Shown: piece after piece, positions 8,571 to 17,796 of the stretch
Layout: every line of letters starts with the position of its first letter
How positions within the stretch are numbered: the stretch's first letter is position 1
Origin: an uncultured beta proteobacterium
GTDB lineage: Bacteria; Pseudomonadota; Gammaproteobacteria; Burkholderiales; Burkholderiaceae_C
Assembly (NCBI GenBank): GCA_903886165.1
Contig: CAISLL010000274.1
Span: forward strand, 1-18,742
Reading direction: 5' to 3'
Length of the DNA stretch: 18,742 nt
Made by a program: the position numbers and the translations under genes
Notes under the pieces: generated by a model
Database searches by the model: none
The model's input: the letters and a program-made list of their open reading frames with translations, nothing else
Told to the model about the DNA's origin: nothing

Positions 8571-9711
8571 CGCCGGTCACGGTGTCCAAGAAATCGGCTT
8601 TGGCCTGTAGTTCAAGATCGCTGTCCGCAAAGCGCAGCGCAATCGCCTGAAACTCGTTGCCAAGGGCCAAAAACGCATCGACCACATCCGGGTCAAAGTG
8701 CCGGCCCCGGCCCAGCGCAATGATCCGGGTCGCCGCCTTGTGGCTCATGCCTGGTTTGTAGACACGCCGGGAAATCAAGGCATCGTACACATCGGCCACG
8801 GCCATCAGGCGTGCGGGCATTGGAATGGTGTTGCCCGCCAGACCCTGCGGGTAGCCGGAGCCGTCCCACTTTTCGTGGTGGCAATACACAATTTGTTTGG
8901 CAATTTCAAGAAACTCAATCGATTCACCCGCGGCAAACTGTGCGTGCTCCAACGCCTGCCAGCCCATCGTTGGGTGTGTTTTCATGATTTCAAACTCGTG
9001 TGGCTCGTAGCGTCCGGGTTTGAGCAAAATGCGGTCTGGAATGCCCACCTTGCCAATGTCGTGCAGTGGCGCACACTGAAACAGCATGTCGACCACGCGG
9101 GGTGTGAGCTGGCCTGAAAAGCGGGGGTGCGTGAGCAATTGGTTGCCCAGCGCGCGGATGTAGTTTTGTGTGCGGCGCAGGTGGTTGCCAGTGTCCACAT
9201 CCCGCACCTCTGCCAGTGACGCCATGGCCAGAATACTGACTTGCTGCAACGCGGCCATTTCCCGCGCCCGTTTTGCCACCTCGTATTCAAGGTACTCGTT
9301 GTTGACGCGCATGGTGCGAACATAAGAGGCGTCCTTGAAATGCGCCCGGACCCGTGACAACAGTATCTCGGGGTTGATGGGGCGCGTGATGTAGTCCACC
9401 GCCCCTATCCGCATGCCCATTTCCTCGGTTTTTACCTCGGTCTTGCTGGTCAGGAAAATGATCGGGATGTGCTGCGTGTGGCAATTGGCCTTAAGCCGAC
9501 GGCACACGGCAAACCCATTGACATCGGGCATCATGATGTCGAGCAAAATCAAATCGGGCTGCTCCTCAAGAGCAACCTGAAACGCTTTGCCACCCTGGGT
9601 CAGCGCCTTCACGGTGTAGTGTGCGTGCAGCAGGTTCGCCAGCAGCGACAAATTCGCTGGTGAGTCGTCCACAATCAAAATTGTCGGTTTGACAGATTGA
9701 AATAAATCCAT
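8548..9711 (-). CDS. Response regulator REC-HD-GYP c-di-GMP phosphodiesterase
   Basis: This 387-residue soluble response regulator probably hydrolyses c-di-GMP when its receiver is switched. The receiver (about residues 9-125) has the acidic pair Asp15-Asp16, phospho-acceptor Asp58 in LLDIMMP, and Thr88. The usually invariant lysine of the TKP motif is Arg110 (DYITRPI), which may alter phosphorylation-driven activation. A helical linker leads to an HD-GYP domain with His217-Asp218 in LHDIGKVGIPD, an HxExWDGSGYP segment (GYP at 286-288) and the late DVYDAL helix, so the metal-binding and catalytic motifs appear complete. The gene starts two bases after the TAA of the hybrid kinase gene. Its end overlaps the start of the PAS kinase, so it is flanked by two possible phosphodonors. 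The family is known to turn c-di-GMP into pGpG and GMP; activity here is inferred. Confidence 0.94.
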   Translation of the reverse strand: MDLFQSVKPTILIVDDSPANLSLLANLLHAHYTVKALTQGGKAFQVALEEQPDLILLDIMMPDVNGFAVCRRLKANCHTQHIPIIFLTSKTEVKTEEMGMRIGAVDYITRPINPEILLSRVRAHFKDASYVRTMRVNNEYLEYEVAKRAREMAALQQVSILAMASLAEVRDVDTGNHLRRTQNYIRALGNQLLTHPRFSGQLTPRVVDMLFQCAPLHDIGKVGIPDRILLKPGRYEPHEFEIMKTHPTMGWQALEHAQFAAGESIEFLEIAKQIVYCHHEKWDGSGYPQGLAGNTIPMPARLMAVADVYDALISRRVYKPGMSHKAATRIIALGRGRHFDPDVVDAFLALGNEFQAIALRFADSDLELQAKADFLDTVTGDEFGSIF

Positions 9712-9713
9712 AC

Positions 9714-12700
9714 TTATTCCGGGTCCAGGTTAACGTGTGCGGCGATGGCAACTTCACGAAGTGTCACCAGTGCGTCAGAAAATTCAAAGCTCTGCACTTT
9801 TTGCTGGAGCACTGCAAACCCTGGGCCCAGGCCGGCGCGAAGCGCTTCCCCTTGTGACTGCACCAGCATGTCTGCCGCAGCGTCATTGCCCTGCAGCAAG
9901 TCAGCCAAATTGCGGCAGATGTCACGCAATTGCGCCAAATCAACCACGGTGCCAGGTGTTGCCAGCGCCGGCCGATCCGGCAAGGCCTGACGAATCTGCA
10001 GCGTCAGATGCTGCAGGTGTGCCAACAGGGGCGCGACCAAGCTCAGTGGCGCCATCAACGGCTGCCCCAAGGCGTTGACCCGACTCAAGGCGTCTTCAAC
10101 CTCGGCGCTCAATTCGCTGCAGCGCACGGCCCCGATATTTGCCGCAACACCTTTGAGGCTATGCACCATGCGCTCTGCCTGGGCCCACTGTGCGGCGGCA
10201 AAGGCCGCTTCCAGTTCACCGGGGAAGCTGCTGGTGCTGCTTAAAAACCGCGCCAGCAAGCTGGTGTAAAGCACCTGGTTGCCAGCGCACAACATCAGGC
10301 CACGAGACACATCAATGCCGCGTATGCGCAACTCGCTGGTAGGCGTTGCCAACACTGGAAGGTGTTGCAGCGGGGCAAGGGCAGGGTCGGGCGCCGAGTG
10401 CAATACCGGCTTGCCCCACAGCGCCAGGCAGCCGAACAAGGCCTCGGGGTCAATCGGTTTGCACAGGTGGGCGTTCATGCCCTCGTTCAGGCACCGCATG
10501 GCCTCTTGGCCTGAGGCATGAGCGGTCAAGGCAATGATGGGAAGACTCTGAAACCGTGACTGCGCACGCAAAGCCAGTGTGGTTTGGTGGCCATCCATGA
10601 CAGGCATTTGCAGGTCCATCAGCACCAGCGACCAGGGCAACGGGTTGGGTGCGTCTTGCAGCAGGTCCAACGCTTGCTGGCCGTTGTCAGCCACCGTCAC
10701 GCGCACGCCCATTGACATCATCAGTTCGCGGGCAATCTGCTGGTTGATCGGGTTGTCTTCAACCAGCAGCACCGCCAAACCTTCCAATCCGTCTTTTCTC
10801 GCTCCTTGCAGGCGCACAGCCGGTGCAACAACCGGCTGCGGGCAAACAATGTCCGCCAGGGTGTCCCACAGGCGTGACTGGCTCACCGGTTTGTCCAGAA
10901 ACGCCCGCGCACCCGCTTGTGTGCCAGCGCTGCGGGCTTCGTCGGCACCGTACGCGGTCACCATCACCACGCTGGGGTGGCGCGCCAATGACGTGTCCTG
11001 CACGATGCGCCGGGTCGCCTCAATGCCGTCGAGCCCTGGCATTTGCCAGTCCATCAGCACCAACTCGAACGGGTCTGAAAGCTCCGCCGCATGCAGCGCG
11101 CGCAGGCACTCCAAGCCACTGCTCGCCTCTTGCGGACGCAAGCCCAGGCTGATCAATTGCTCCGACAGAATTTGTCGCGCCGAGGCGCTGTCGTCCACCA
11201 CCAGCACACGGGTGCCTTGTGCCAACGCATGTGGCATGTCTGCCTGTGTTTGCTGCGCCGCCAGCAACAGCCAGACCGTGAAGCTGAAGGTGCTCCCCAC
11301 GCCCGGCTCAGACTGCACCACCATCTCGCCCCCCATCATTTCGACAAAACGTTTAGAGATGGCCAGACCCAGACCAGTGCCGCCGAAACGGCGCGTGGTG
11401 GAACTGTCGGCCTGACTGAATGAAGCAAACAAGCCCGCACATTGCGCTGCGGTCATGCCAATGCCGGTGTCAGCCACCGACACCTTCAACCTCACCCGGT
11501 CCGTGTCACGTTGCAACACGGCCAAGCTCAGCTTCACCTGCCCATGTTCGGTAAATTTGATGGCGTTGCTGCTCAGGTTGATCAGCACCTGCTTGAAGCG
11601 GGTGACATCACCCACCAGCGCCTGCGGCACATTCGGCGCCACATGCATCAAAAACTCAATATGCCGCTCTTGCGCCTTTTGCCCCACCAGCGTGCTGACA
11701 CTGTCAAGCACGTTGTCGAGCCAAAACGGGGCCGACTCCAGCGACATCTTGTCGGCTTCAATTTTGGAGTAATCCAGGATGTCGTTGATGATGCCCAGCA
11801 GCGCCTTGCCCTCGGTGTGGATCTTTTGCACATAGTCTCGCTGTTTGGGGTCCAGCCCGGTTTTCAGCGCCAGATGCGACAAACCAATCACCGCGTTCAT
11901 CGGAGTCCGAATTTCATGGCTCATGTTGGCCAAAAACTCGGACTTGGCGCGGGTGGCTTGTTCGGCCTGTTCTTTGGCTGCCTGGGTCAGCGCGTGTTGC
12001 GCCTGCAACTGTTGCGTTTGCTGCATAAGCTCTTCCTGTTGCACTTGCAACTCTTCTTCAGACTGCTGCAACTCGCGCGCCTGTGCTTGCGTCTGGGTCA
12101 GCAACTCACGTGTGAGCCGGTTGCGCTCCAGAATTTCAAGGCTCAACGCAGTCAGCGGCAGCAGTTCGGCCAGCAGCGCTTGGGCTCTTGCGTCAGGCGT
12201 GCCCACGCTGCACAACTCCAGCACGGCCAGCACCTGACCCGTGCCCACACTGATGATTGGCGTGATCGACACCGTGCGGGGTGCCGCATCCAGCAAGCCG
12301 CTGCGCAGGCGCAATTGCTCGGGCAACACGTCGGTGATGCACATTGGGTGGGCCTGGCGCGCGCACAGGCCCACCAGGCCTTCGTCCAGGGCAAACGCGG
12401 GCGCCACGGCCGCCAGGTCAGCCACCCCGGCACCGCCGGCCAGGGCGTAGTGCTGGCCTGGTGCGTCGTATACATACAGCAGGCCGGTCTGTGCACCCAC
12501 CAGCGGCAGTAAATTGCTCACCAAGGTATTGGCAAAGGCATCTTTTTGCTCAATGGAGAGCACGCTGGCAATGAGGTCGGTGGCACTGGCTTTGACCCAG
12601 CGCAGCGTGCCCATCTCGCGCGCGGTCTGTTGCAGCACGGTGAGTGCACGGGCCATGTCGCCGACCTCATTGTGAAAATCGGTGTGCGGCACGGCCGCAT

Positions 12701-13427
12701 CTAGCTGGCCTTGCGCCAGGCCCAGAATTCGCTCGCGCAGACGGCCCAGCGGGCGGCGAACTGAAGCCGCCAACAGCCACCCGACACCCAGGCCACCCAG
12801 CAGGCCGACCACCAGCAACTGAATGCTGACACGCTCGGTGTCTGCAGCAAATGCCTCTGCGTTTTGCCAGGCCTGCCGCGCGTGGTCCTCCTTGTGTTTG
12901 ACCAGGTCATCCATCAAGCGGTCGCTTTCTGCAAAGATCGCCACGTGATTAGCCTGGAACAACAGCATGCCTGTGGCACCCGACTGGAAGTTCTTTTGCT
13001 CCAGTACCCGCCCCTCAATGTGCGCCACGCTTTGCAGGTAATTGGCCACCACCTCGCGGGTCGCAGCCAACTGGCGCTGCCCCAAAGGCGAAGGAAACAG
13101 GGCCGCGCTGCGCGCCAGGCTGGAGAGCAACTGTTCACGGGCCTTTGCCAGATCACGCTGCGCATTGTCACGCTCGCTCATGTTGGGAGCCAGCAGCATT
13201 TGCTGCAAGGCGCGCCCGACTTCCATCAAATGGATGTGGGCCTCTTTGGCTGCGGACATCCCCTGCAGCTTGAATTCGTACATGTCGCGCACCTGCGCCG
13301 CCTGCTGTCGGGCGCTGTAGATCGCCTGGCCGCCAATCAACAAGGTGATGGTCAACCACACACCAATGCCCCAAAACAACTTGCGTCCTAGCGAGAGTCG
13401 CTCAAAAAACAGCATGAAAGAAGTCAT
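9714..13427 (-). CDS. Hybrid histidine kinase: TM-HAMP-GAF-HK-REC-REC-Hpt
   Basis: This 1237-residue inner-membrane phosphorelay kinase has a full internal relay. Two membrane segments (about 17-37 and 198-218) flank a helical periplasmic sensor resembling the four-helix bundle of chemoreceptors. HAMP follows (about 220-270), then a GAF-like domain (about 290-430), a Gln-rich coiled coil (about 430-490), and the kinase core with His504 in MSHEIRTPMNA. Two receivers have Asp793 (VLMDWQMPG) and Asp938 (VLMDLQMPV), with lysines in DKPV and CKPI. A C-terminal Hpt has His1089 in MVHSLKGVAANIG. The order matches BarA-like hybrid kinases, but with two receivers and a GAF. The Hpt would pass phosphate to a separate receiver, plausibly the HD-GYP protein two bases downstream or the free receiver at 17793-18155. 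An ATG at 13448 adjoins the previous stop, but a GGAGGG site 7 bases before the ATG at 13427 makes the latter the better start. Confidence 0.94.
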   Translation of the reverse strand: MTSFMLFFERLSLGRKLFWGIGVWLTITLLIGGQAIYSARQQAAQVRDMYEFKLQGMSAAKEAHIHLMEVGRALQQMLLAPNMSERDNAQRDLAKAREQLLSSLARSAALFPSPLGQRQLAATREVVANYLQSVAHIEGRVLEQKNFQSGATGMLLFQANHVAIFAESDRLMDDLVKHKEDHARQAWQNAEAFAADTERVSIQLLVVGLLGGLGVGWLLAASVRRPLGRLRERILGLAQGQLDAAVPHTDFHNEVGDMARALTVLQQTAREMGTLRWVKASATDLIASVLSIEQKDAFANTLVSNLLPLVGAQTGLLYVYDAPGQHYALAGGAGVADLAAVAPAFALDEGLVGLCARQAHPMCITDVLPEQLRLRSGLLDAAPRTVSITPIISVGTGQVLAVLELCSVGTPDARAQALLAELLPLTALSLEILERNRLTRELLTQTQAQARELQQSEEELQVQQEELMQQTQQLQAQHALTQAAKEQAEQATRAKSEFLANMSHEIRTPMNAVIGLSHLALKTGLDPKQRDYVQKIHTEGKALLGIINDILDYSKIEADKMSLESAPFWLDNVLDSVSTLVGQKAQERHIEFLMHVAPNVPQALVGDVTRFKQVLINLSSNAIKFTEHGQVKLSLAVLQRDTDRVRLKVSVADTGIGMTAAQCAGLFASFSQADSSTTRRFGGTGLGLAISKRFVEMMGGEMVVQSEPGVGSTFSFTVWLLLAAQQTQADMPHALAQGTRVLVVDDSASARQILSEQLISLGLRPQEASSGLECLRALHAAELSDPFELVLMDWQMPGLDGIEATRRIVQDTSLARHPSVVMVTAYGADEARSAGTQAGARAFLDKPVSQSRLWDTLADIVCPQPVVAPAVRLQGARKDGLEGLAVLLVEDNPINQQIARELMMSMGVRVTVADNGQQALDLLQDAPNPLPWSLVLMDLQMPVMDGHQTTLALRAQSRFQSLPIIALTAHASGQEAMRCLNEGMNAHLCKPIDPEALFGCLALWGKPVLHSAPDPALAPLQHLPVLATPTSELRIRGIDVSRGLMLCAGNQVLYTSLLARFLSSTSSFPGELEAAFAAAQWAQAERMVHSLKGVAANIGAVRCSELSAEVEDALSRVNALGQPLMAPLSLVAPLLAHLQHLTLQIRQALPDRPALATPGTVVDLAQLRDICRNLADLLQGNDAAADMLVQSQGEALRAGLGPGFAVLQQKVQSFEFSDALVTLREVAIAAHVNLDPE

Positions 13428-13440
13428 TGATCCACCCTCC
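13425..13440 (-). promoter_or_regulatory. Ribosome-binding site deciding the hybrid kinase start
   Basis: On the minus strand GGAGGG (13440-13435) is followed by seven bases and then ATG (13427-13425). The site lies inside the reading frame that would begin at the ATG at 13448, so initiation at 13427 is preferred and gives a 21-base gap after the previous stop. Confidence 0.75.
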
Positions 13441-13448
13441 ATGGCCAT

Positions 13449-15578
13449 TCAAACCAGCGCCGCAGGCCGGGTGTCAGGGGCGACCTGGTCAACCGGGCGG
13501 CGCGGCGTTTTGGCGATGTCAAAACCATCATGCAAGGTGGCGTAAGCAGGCAGACACAGGCGCACACAGGTGCCGGTGCCGGGGCTGCTGTCAAAGTCAA
13601 GTGTGCCGCGGTGCAACGCAATGATTTCCTTGACGATGCTCATGCCCAGGCCGGTGCCCAAAACCTTGCCCGAGGTGTCGGCGCGGTAAAAACGCTCACA
13701 CACCCGCGCCACCTGCGCCGCCGTCATGCCCATGCCATGGTCAGTCACCTCCACACACACGCCCGACGCTTGGTCGTCGGTTTGTGTAGTCCAGGCCCTG
13801 ACTTGCACGGCGCCGCCGTTGGGCGAGTATTTGTAGGCGTTGGAAATCACGTTCAGCAGTGCCTGGCGCAGCTTGCCGGCATCGGCCATCAGGTACAGGG
13901 GCTGGTTGGGCATGTCCAGCGCCGGCGCGGCACGCCCCGCTGGCAGCGCGTAAGTTTTGGCAATATCGGCCAGCAACTCCTGCAACTCCACCCGGGTGTA
14001 GCGAAAGTCCTTGTCGCGGCGGGCTTCAATGCGTGCCAGGTCGAGCAGCTCGTTGAGGATGTTGGTCATCAGCCTGGACTGCTGGTAAATGGTGGTCAAA
14101 AATTCATTGCGCGTGGGGGTGTCAAAGTCTTCGTGGACCAAAATTTCGGCATACCCAAAAATGCACGCCATGGGTGTGCGCAGCTCGTGCGCGGCGGTGG
14201 CCAAAAATTCGCTTTTCATGTGGTCCACCTCGGTCTCGTGGGTCACATCACGCAGGTAGAGAATTTGCGACACGGTGCTCGACTGGCTGCTGCGCAGGCC
14301 CAGTTGCAACACCCGCTTGCCATGGTGACTGAGCTCAATCTGTTCCTGCTTGTCAGACTTGCCGGCAGACACTTGCGCACGCAGCGCGGCCATGCCCAAA
14401 AATGGCGTCCCCGGTGTACAACGCTGCGCCAGCCAGACTGAAAAATCATGCTCGTCCATGCCTTCCAGTTGCTCCCGGCCCAGGCCGGTCATTTGGGCAA
14501 ACGCCGGGTTGCTGTACTTGACACGCCGTTGCACATCAAACGACACAAAACCGTCCGGACTCAAGTCAAACACCGCATTGAGTTGCTCATTTCTGTCTGC
14601 AATCTGGCGCTGGGCCAACTGACGCAGGTCCATCTCACGGCGAATCTGACTCAAATAACGCGCCAGTGCCACCGCCAGCGCCAAAATCAGCAAACTCACC
14701 GCCGCCGCCTGTGCCCACAGGTGCTCCATGGCCAGGGTGTGGTTGGCCAGCACGGACTGGGTGCCCATGCCCGCAGACACCACCAGGTCATATCCAGGAA
14801 TTTTTCTGTAGTAGAGCAGGCGTTCCACACTGTCTACTTGAGATCTTCGGGTGTAAGAGCCCTCCAGTTGGCCCTTGGCAATGTGCTCAAACATGGGCGC
14901 GCCCAGTGCCTGCGAGCCAAATTCTTCCTTGTTGTCCACCTTGCGCGCGCGCGCCGTGCCGTCCAGACCATACAGCGCCAGCATGCCCTGGCTGCCCAAT
15001 TTGAGTTCACTGTAGAAGCGGGTGAAGTAGCCGGGGTCGATCGACACCACCACCACCCCGCCAAACTGGCCGTCTTTCAGGGTGATGCGCCGGGTCAACT
15101 GGATTGACCACTTGCCGGTGGCGCGCCCAAGCACCGGCTTGGAAATAAACAACTCGTCAGTACTGGCCGCCACATGCACCTTGAAATGCTCGCGGTCTGA
15201 CAGGTCAAGCTTGCCCGTGGTTGGCCGGTTCGCCAACACGTAGATGCCACGGGCGTCAATGATGCCGACCTGTGGAAATATCTCGGCGTCAATCACGCCT
15301 TGTTCGGTGAGGCCCGTCAGGTCAAGCTTGTTGCCCAGTTCAAGGTAACGCGCCTGAATGAATCGGATCACCTGGTCTGCATTGCGAAAGGTGCGGCTGG
15401 CGTGCTCCTGGCTGACACGTGTCAGGTTGGCCAGGTCGCGCTCGGCATTGGTGAGTTCCTTGGCCCGACTGTCACTGACAAGGCCAGACACATGCCACCA
15501 GGTCAGCCCCAGCAGCAGTGCGGCGACAAGCCACAACAAGGCCAGCGTGCGGCGGTAATGATTGGCAAGGGCAGGCAC
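13449..15578 (-). CDS. Membrane dCache-PAS sensor histidine kinase
   Basis: This 709-residue kinase senses a periplasmic signal. A membrane segment at about residues 11-30 and another at about 285-305 flank a long periplasmic region resembling the dCache_1/PDC fold. Visible elements are an RNADQVIRFIQ helix, then IIDARGIYVLANRP, the DREHFKVH turn and GGVVVVSIDPGYF. A PAS domain with SPDGFVSFD follows (about 330-445), then the kinase core: His464 in AAHELRTPMAC, an N box with NAYKYSP, DHGMGM, and GTGLGMSIVKEI. There is no receiver, so it needs a partner. The start is a GTG at 15578, chosen because a GAGG (15590-15587) lies eight bases upstream and no ATG lies nearby. The upstream stop TGA overlaps this ribosome site. 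The PAS-kinase half is a clear paralogue of the kinase at 6645-8570, while the sensory halves differ completely. Its TGA directly abuts an ATG of the next gene. Confidence 0.93.
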   Translation of the reverse strand: MPALANHYRRTLALLWLVAALLLGLTWWHVSGLVSDSRAKELTNAERDLANLTRVSQEHASRTFRNADQVIRFIQARYLELGNKLDLTGLTEQGVIDAEIFPQVGIIDARGIYVLANRPTTGKLDLSDREHFKVHVAASTDELFISKPVLGRATGKWSIQLTRRITLKDGQFGGVVVVSIDPGYFTRFYSELKLGSQGMLALYGLDGTARARKVDNKEEFGSQALGAPMFEHIAKGQLEGSYTRRSQVDSVERLLYYRKIPGYDLVVSAGMGTQSVLANHTLAMEHLWAQAAAVSLLILALAVALARYLSQIRREMDLRQLAQRQIADRNEQLNAVFDLSPDGFVSFDVQRRVKYSNPAFAQMTGLGREQLEGMDEHDFSVWLAQRCTPGTPFLGMAALRAQVSAGKSDKQEQIELSHHGKRVLQLGLRSSQSSTVSQILYLRDVTHETEVDHMKSEFLATAAHELRTPMACIFGYAEILVHEDFDTPTRNEFLTTIYQQSRLMTNILNELLDLARIEARRDKDFRYTRVELQELLADIAKTYALPAGRAAPALDMPNQPLYLMADAGKLRQALLNVISNAYKYSPNGGAVQVRAWTTQTDDQASGVCVEVTDHGMGMTAAQVARVCERFYRADTSGKVLGTGLGMSIVKEIIALHRGTLDFDSSPGTGTCVRLCLPAYATLHDGFDIAKTPRRPVDQVAPDTRPAALV
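14534..14563 (-). repeat. 30-base direct repeat, copy 2 (PAS coding)
   Basis: This is the identical partner of 7664-7693, in the same codon frame, encoding the same SPDGFVSFD strand in the PAS domain of the Cache kinase. Confidence 0.8.
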
Positions 15579-15588
15579 GGGTCAGTCC

Positions 15589-17796
15589 TCAGGCAACAGG
15601 CGCCAAAGCGCTCAGCACATTGGTGGCCTTGAACTTGGCCAGCAGGGCGTCACCGGTCATGGGGCGGCCGGTGAAATAACCCTGGATCAGTCGACACCCC
15701 TGATCGGTCAGCACCTGCAACTGCTCATTGGTCTCCACGCCTTCGGCGATGACTTCCATGTTCATCGCCATGCCCAGACTGACAAAACATTGGCTGATGG
15801 CGCGCGCATTGGCATTGCCGGCCAGGTCACGAATGAAGCTCTTGTCAATCTTGAGGCGGTCAATTGGCATGCTTTGCAGCCGTGACAGGCTGGAGTAGCC
15901 CGTGCCAAAGTCGTCGACCGCAATCTTGACACCCATGGCGCGCAGGGATTGCAGCGCTTGCCTGCCGTCAAGCTCGGATTTGAGTGCTTCGGTCTCGGTG
16001 ATTTCAAGCTCCAGCAGGCCCGGAGCAACACCGGTACGCTGCAGGGTCTGGCTGACGCGCTGCGCAAAACCCGGGTCATGCAACTGGCGCGGGGCCACAT
16101 TCACCGACATGGTGATGCCCTGCAGACCAAGCGCCTGCCACTGCGTCAACTGGCGGCAAGCCGCCTCAAGCACCCAGTCACCAATCAGCAAAATGGCGCC
16201 GTTGGCCTCTGCGATGGGGATGAAGGTGAGCGGGGCGATCAAGCCCATGACCGGGTGGTTCCAGCGCAACAAGGCTTCGCAGCCGCGCAAGCGACCCTCT
16301 GCGGTGACCTGGGGCTGGTACAACACATAGAGTTCCTCGCGCTCAAGCGCCCGCCACAACTCCAACCCGAGGCTGGGGAACGGGTTGAGTGTGTCTGCGG
16401 GTTCAAAAAAGCAGAAGTGGTTGCCGCCAAAACGTTTTGCGGCATACATGGCACTGTCTGCGTGCTTGAGCAAGGTAGTCAAGTCGCTGCCGTCTTCCGG
16501 AAAACAGACGCAACCAATGCTGGCACCCACCAGCAACTGGTCCGCACCCACGACGATCGGCCGGGTCAGCTTGGTGAGCACCTGGTTGGCCACCTTGACC
16601 ACGTCATCGCGCCGCCCGGTACGTTGCAACAAGATGACAAATTCATCACCCCCGACACGGGCCGCAGTGTCGCCCTGCCGCACCGATTCCCTCAGGCGCC
16701 GGGCAACTTCTTTCAGCACCAGGTCACCGGTCTCATGACCCAGCTTGTCATTGATGGGTTTGAATCGGTCCAGGTCAATGAACAGCAGGCTCAAGCCCGA
16801 GTCCTCACGCTGCGCGTGTCCAAGGGCTTGCGCCAGGCGATCTTCCAGCAAGCGCCGGTTTGGCAGGCCAGTGAGCGAATCATGGTAGGCCAGTTGTGAC
16901 AACTGTTCGGTGGAGGTGTCTTTCTGCGCGCTGTCGGCAAAAGCCGAGAAGAAAGCCAGGGTGTCGCCCTCGGCGTTCTTGACCACCTTGAGCGTCTTCC
17001 ACTCAGGGTAGAGCTTGCCAGTTTTGCGGCGATTGAAGAGCTCCCCGGACCAGCTGCCACAGGAGATCAGTTCATTCCAGAACGACTGGTAAGACGCGCC
17101 GTCGCGCTGTTCGGCGCTCAGCAGATGCGGGCTGCTGCCAATCACTTCACCGGCCGCGTAGCCGGTGATCTGGGTCACAGCAAGGTTGGCGCTGCAAATG
17201 TTGCGGTGCGCATCCATCACCATGAAGCCATTCGCGCTGTCTTGCAGCAGATTGAAGTTCGCCAGCTTCTCGACATCACACAACACAGCCGGCTGGTGCG
17301 GGTTCATCAGCCAGAAAACCTCGGTTCCGTCATATTTTTGCAGGGGTGCAATCAGCACGTCAAAGGTGGTGATGCTGTCGACCGTGTCGCCGTCAAACCA
17401 GTCAAACTGACACAGTTCGACATGGGCGTTGCGCGCCGGGCTCACCAGTCTGGCCAAGGCCGCCTGCAACACCTCACGCTGGCTGCGCGGCGCCAGTTGA
17501 AGAATCGGACTGCCGCGCAAATGGTGCTCGGATTCGCCCAGCAACTGCTCTGCGCCCTGGTTGACATGGGTGATGCTGCCGTTGCTGTCGGTGACCAGAC
17601 ACGGCGTGTTCCCGTGGCGCAAGGCCGGCAGCAGCAAGTCGTAGCCAATGTCGGCCCGCCCCTGTGACTGCATGACTGACTGATAACGCGCCTGCAGGCG
17701 GCCATGCTGCTCCATCAGCTCCTGGATGTCCTGCGCGTAGCGGTAGAGTTGTGGCAGCAGGTCGGCAGGTGCTGCTTCGGTGGCTGGCAGGGTCAT
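15589..17796 (-). CDS. Cytoplasmic PAS-PAS-GGDEF-EAL cyclic-di-GMP enzyme
   Basis: This 735-residue soluble protein has a helical N-terminal segment (about 1-50), two PAS domains (about 53-165 and 178-290), GGDEF (GGDEF at 382-386) and EAL (EAL at 507-509). The I-site RQGD is in place before GGDEF. The EAL motifs are complete: CEALLRW, SVNV, LELEITETE, VDDFGTGYSS, LKIDKSFI, AEGVET and IQGY. Both activities are possible, and which dominates cannot be judged. The second PAS has the GSWSGELFNRRK motif also seen in the other GGDEF proteins of the window. The start is ATG at 17796, not the GTG at 17817: its ATG overlaps the receiver gene's TGA as ATGA, and a GGAG lies nine bases upstream (17809-17806). 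Overlap with a stand-alone receiver gene suggests the receiver and this enzyme act together, with the receiver perhaps acting in trans in place of a missing fused REC domain. Confidence 0.94.
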   Translation of the reverse strand: MTLPATEAAPADLLPQLYRYAQDIQELMEQHGRLQARYQSVMQSQGRADIGYDLLLPALRHGNTPCLVTDSNGSITHVNQGAEQLLGESEHHLRGSPILQLAPRSQREVLQAALARLVSPARNAHVELCQFDWFDGDTVDSITTFDVLIAPLQKYDGTEVFWLMNPHQPAVLCDVEKLANFNLLQDSANGFMVMDAHRNICSANLAVTQITGYAAGEVIGSSPHLLSAEQRDGASYQSFWNELISCGSWSGELFNRRKTGKLYPEWKTLKVVKNAEGDTLAFFSAFADSAQKDTSTEQLSQLAYHDSLTGLPNRRLLEDRLAQALGHAQREDSGLSLLFIDLDRFKPINDKLGHETGDLVLKEVARRLRESVRQGDTAARVGGDEFVILLQRTGRRDDVVKVANQVLTKLTRPIVVGADQLLVGASIGCVCFPEDGSDLTTLLKHADSAMYAAKRFGGNHFCFFEPADTLNPFPSLGLELWRALEREELYVLYQPQVTAEGRLRGCEALLRWNHPVMGLIAPLTFIPIAEANGAILLIGDWVLEAACRQLTQWQALGLQGITMSVNVAPRQLHDPGFAQRVSQTLQRTGVAPGLLELEITETEALKSELDGRQALQSLRAMGVKIAVDDFGTGYSSLSRLQSMPIDRLKIDKSFIRDLAGNANARAISQCFVSLGMAMNMEVIAEGVETNEQLQVLTDQGCRLIQGYFTGRPMTGDALLAKFKATNVLSALAPVA

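Noticed and set aside
11442..12512. Plus-strand open frames inside the minus-strand operon (11442-12512, 7800-8723, 13530-14441, 15949-16899)
   Set aside because: They lie wholly or almost wholly opposite kinase or GGDEF-EAL coding sequence, show His/Gln/Arg-rich low-complexity composition, and have no family motifs.
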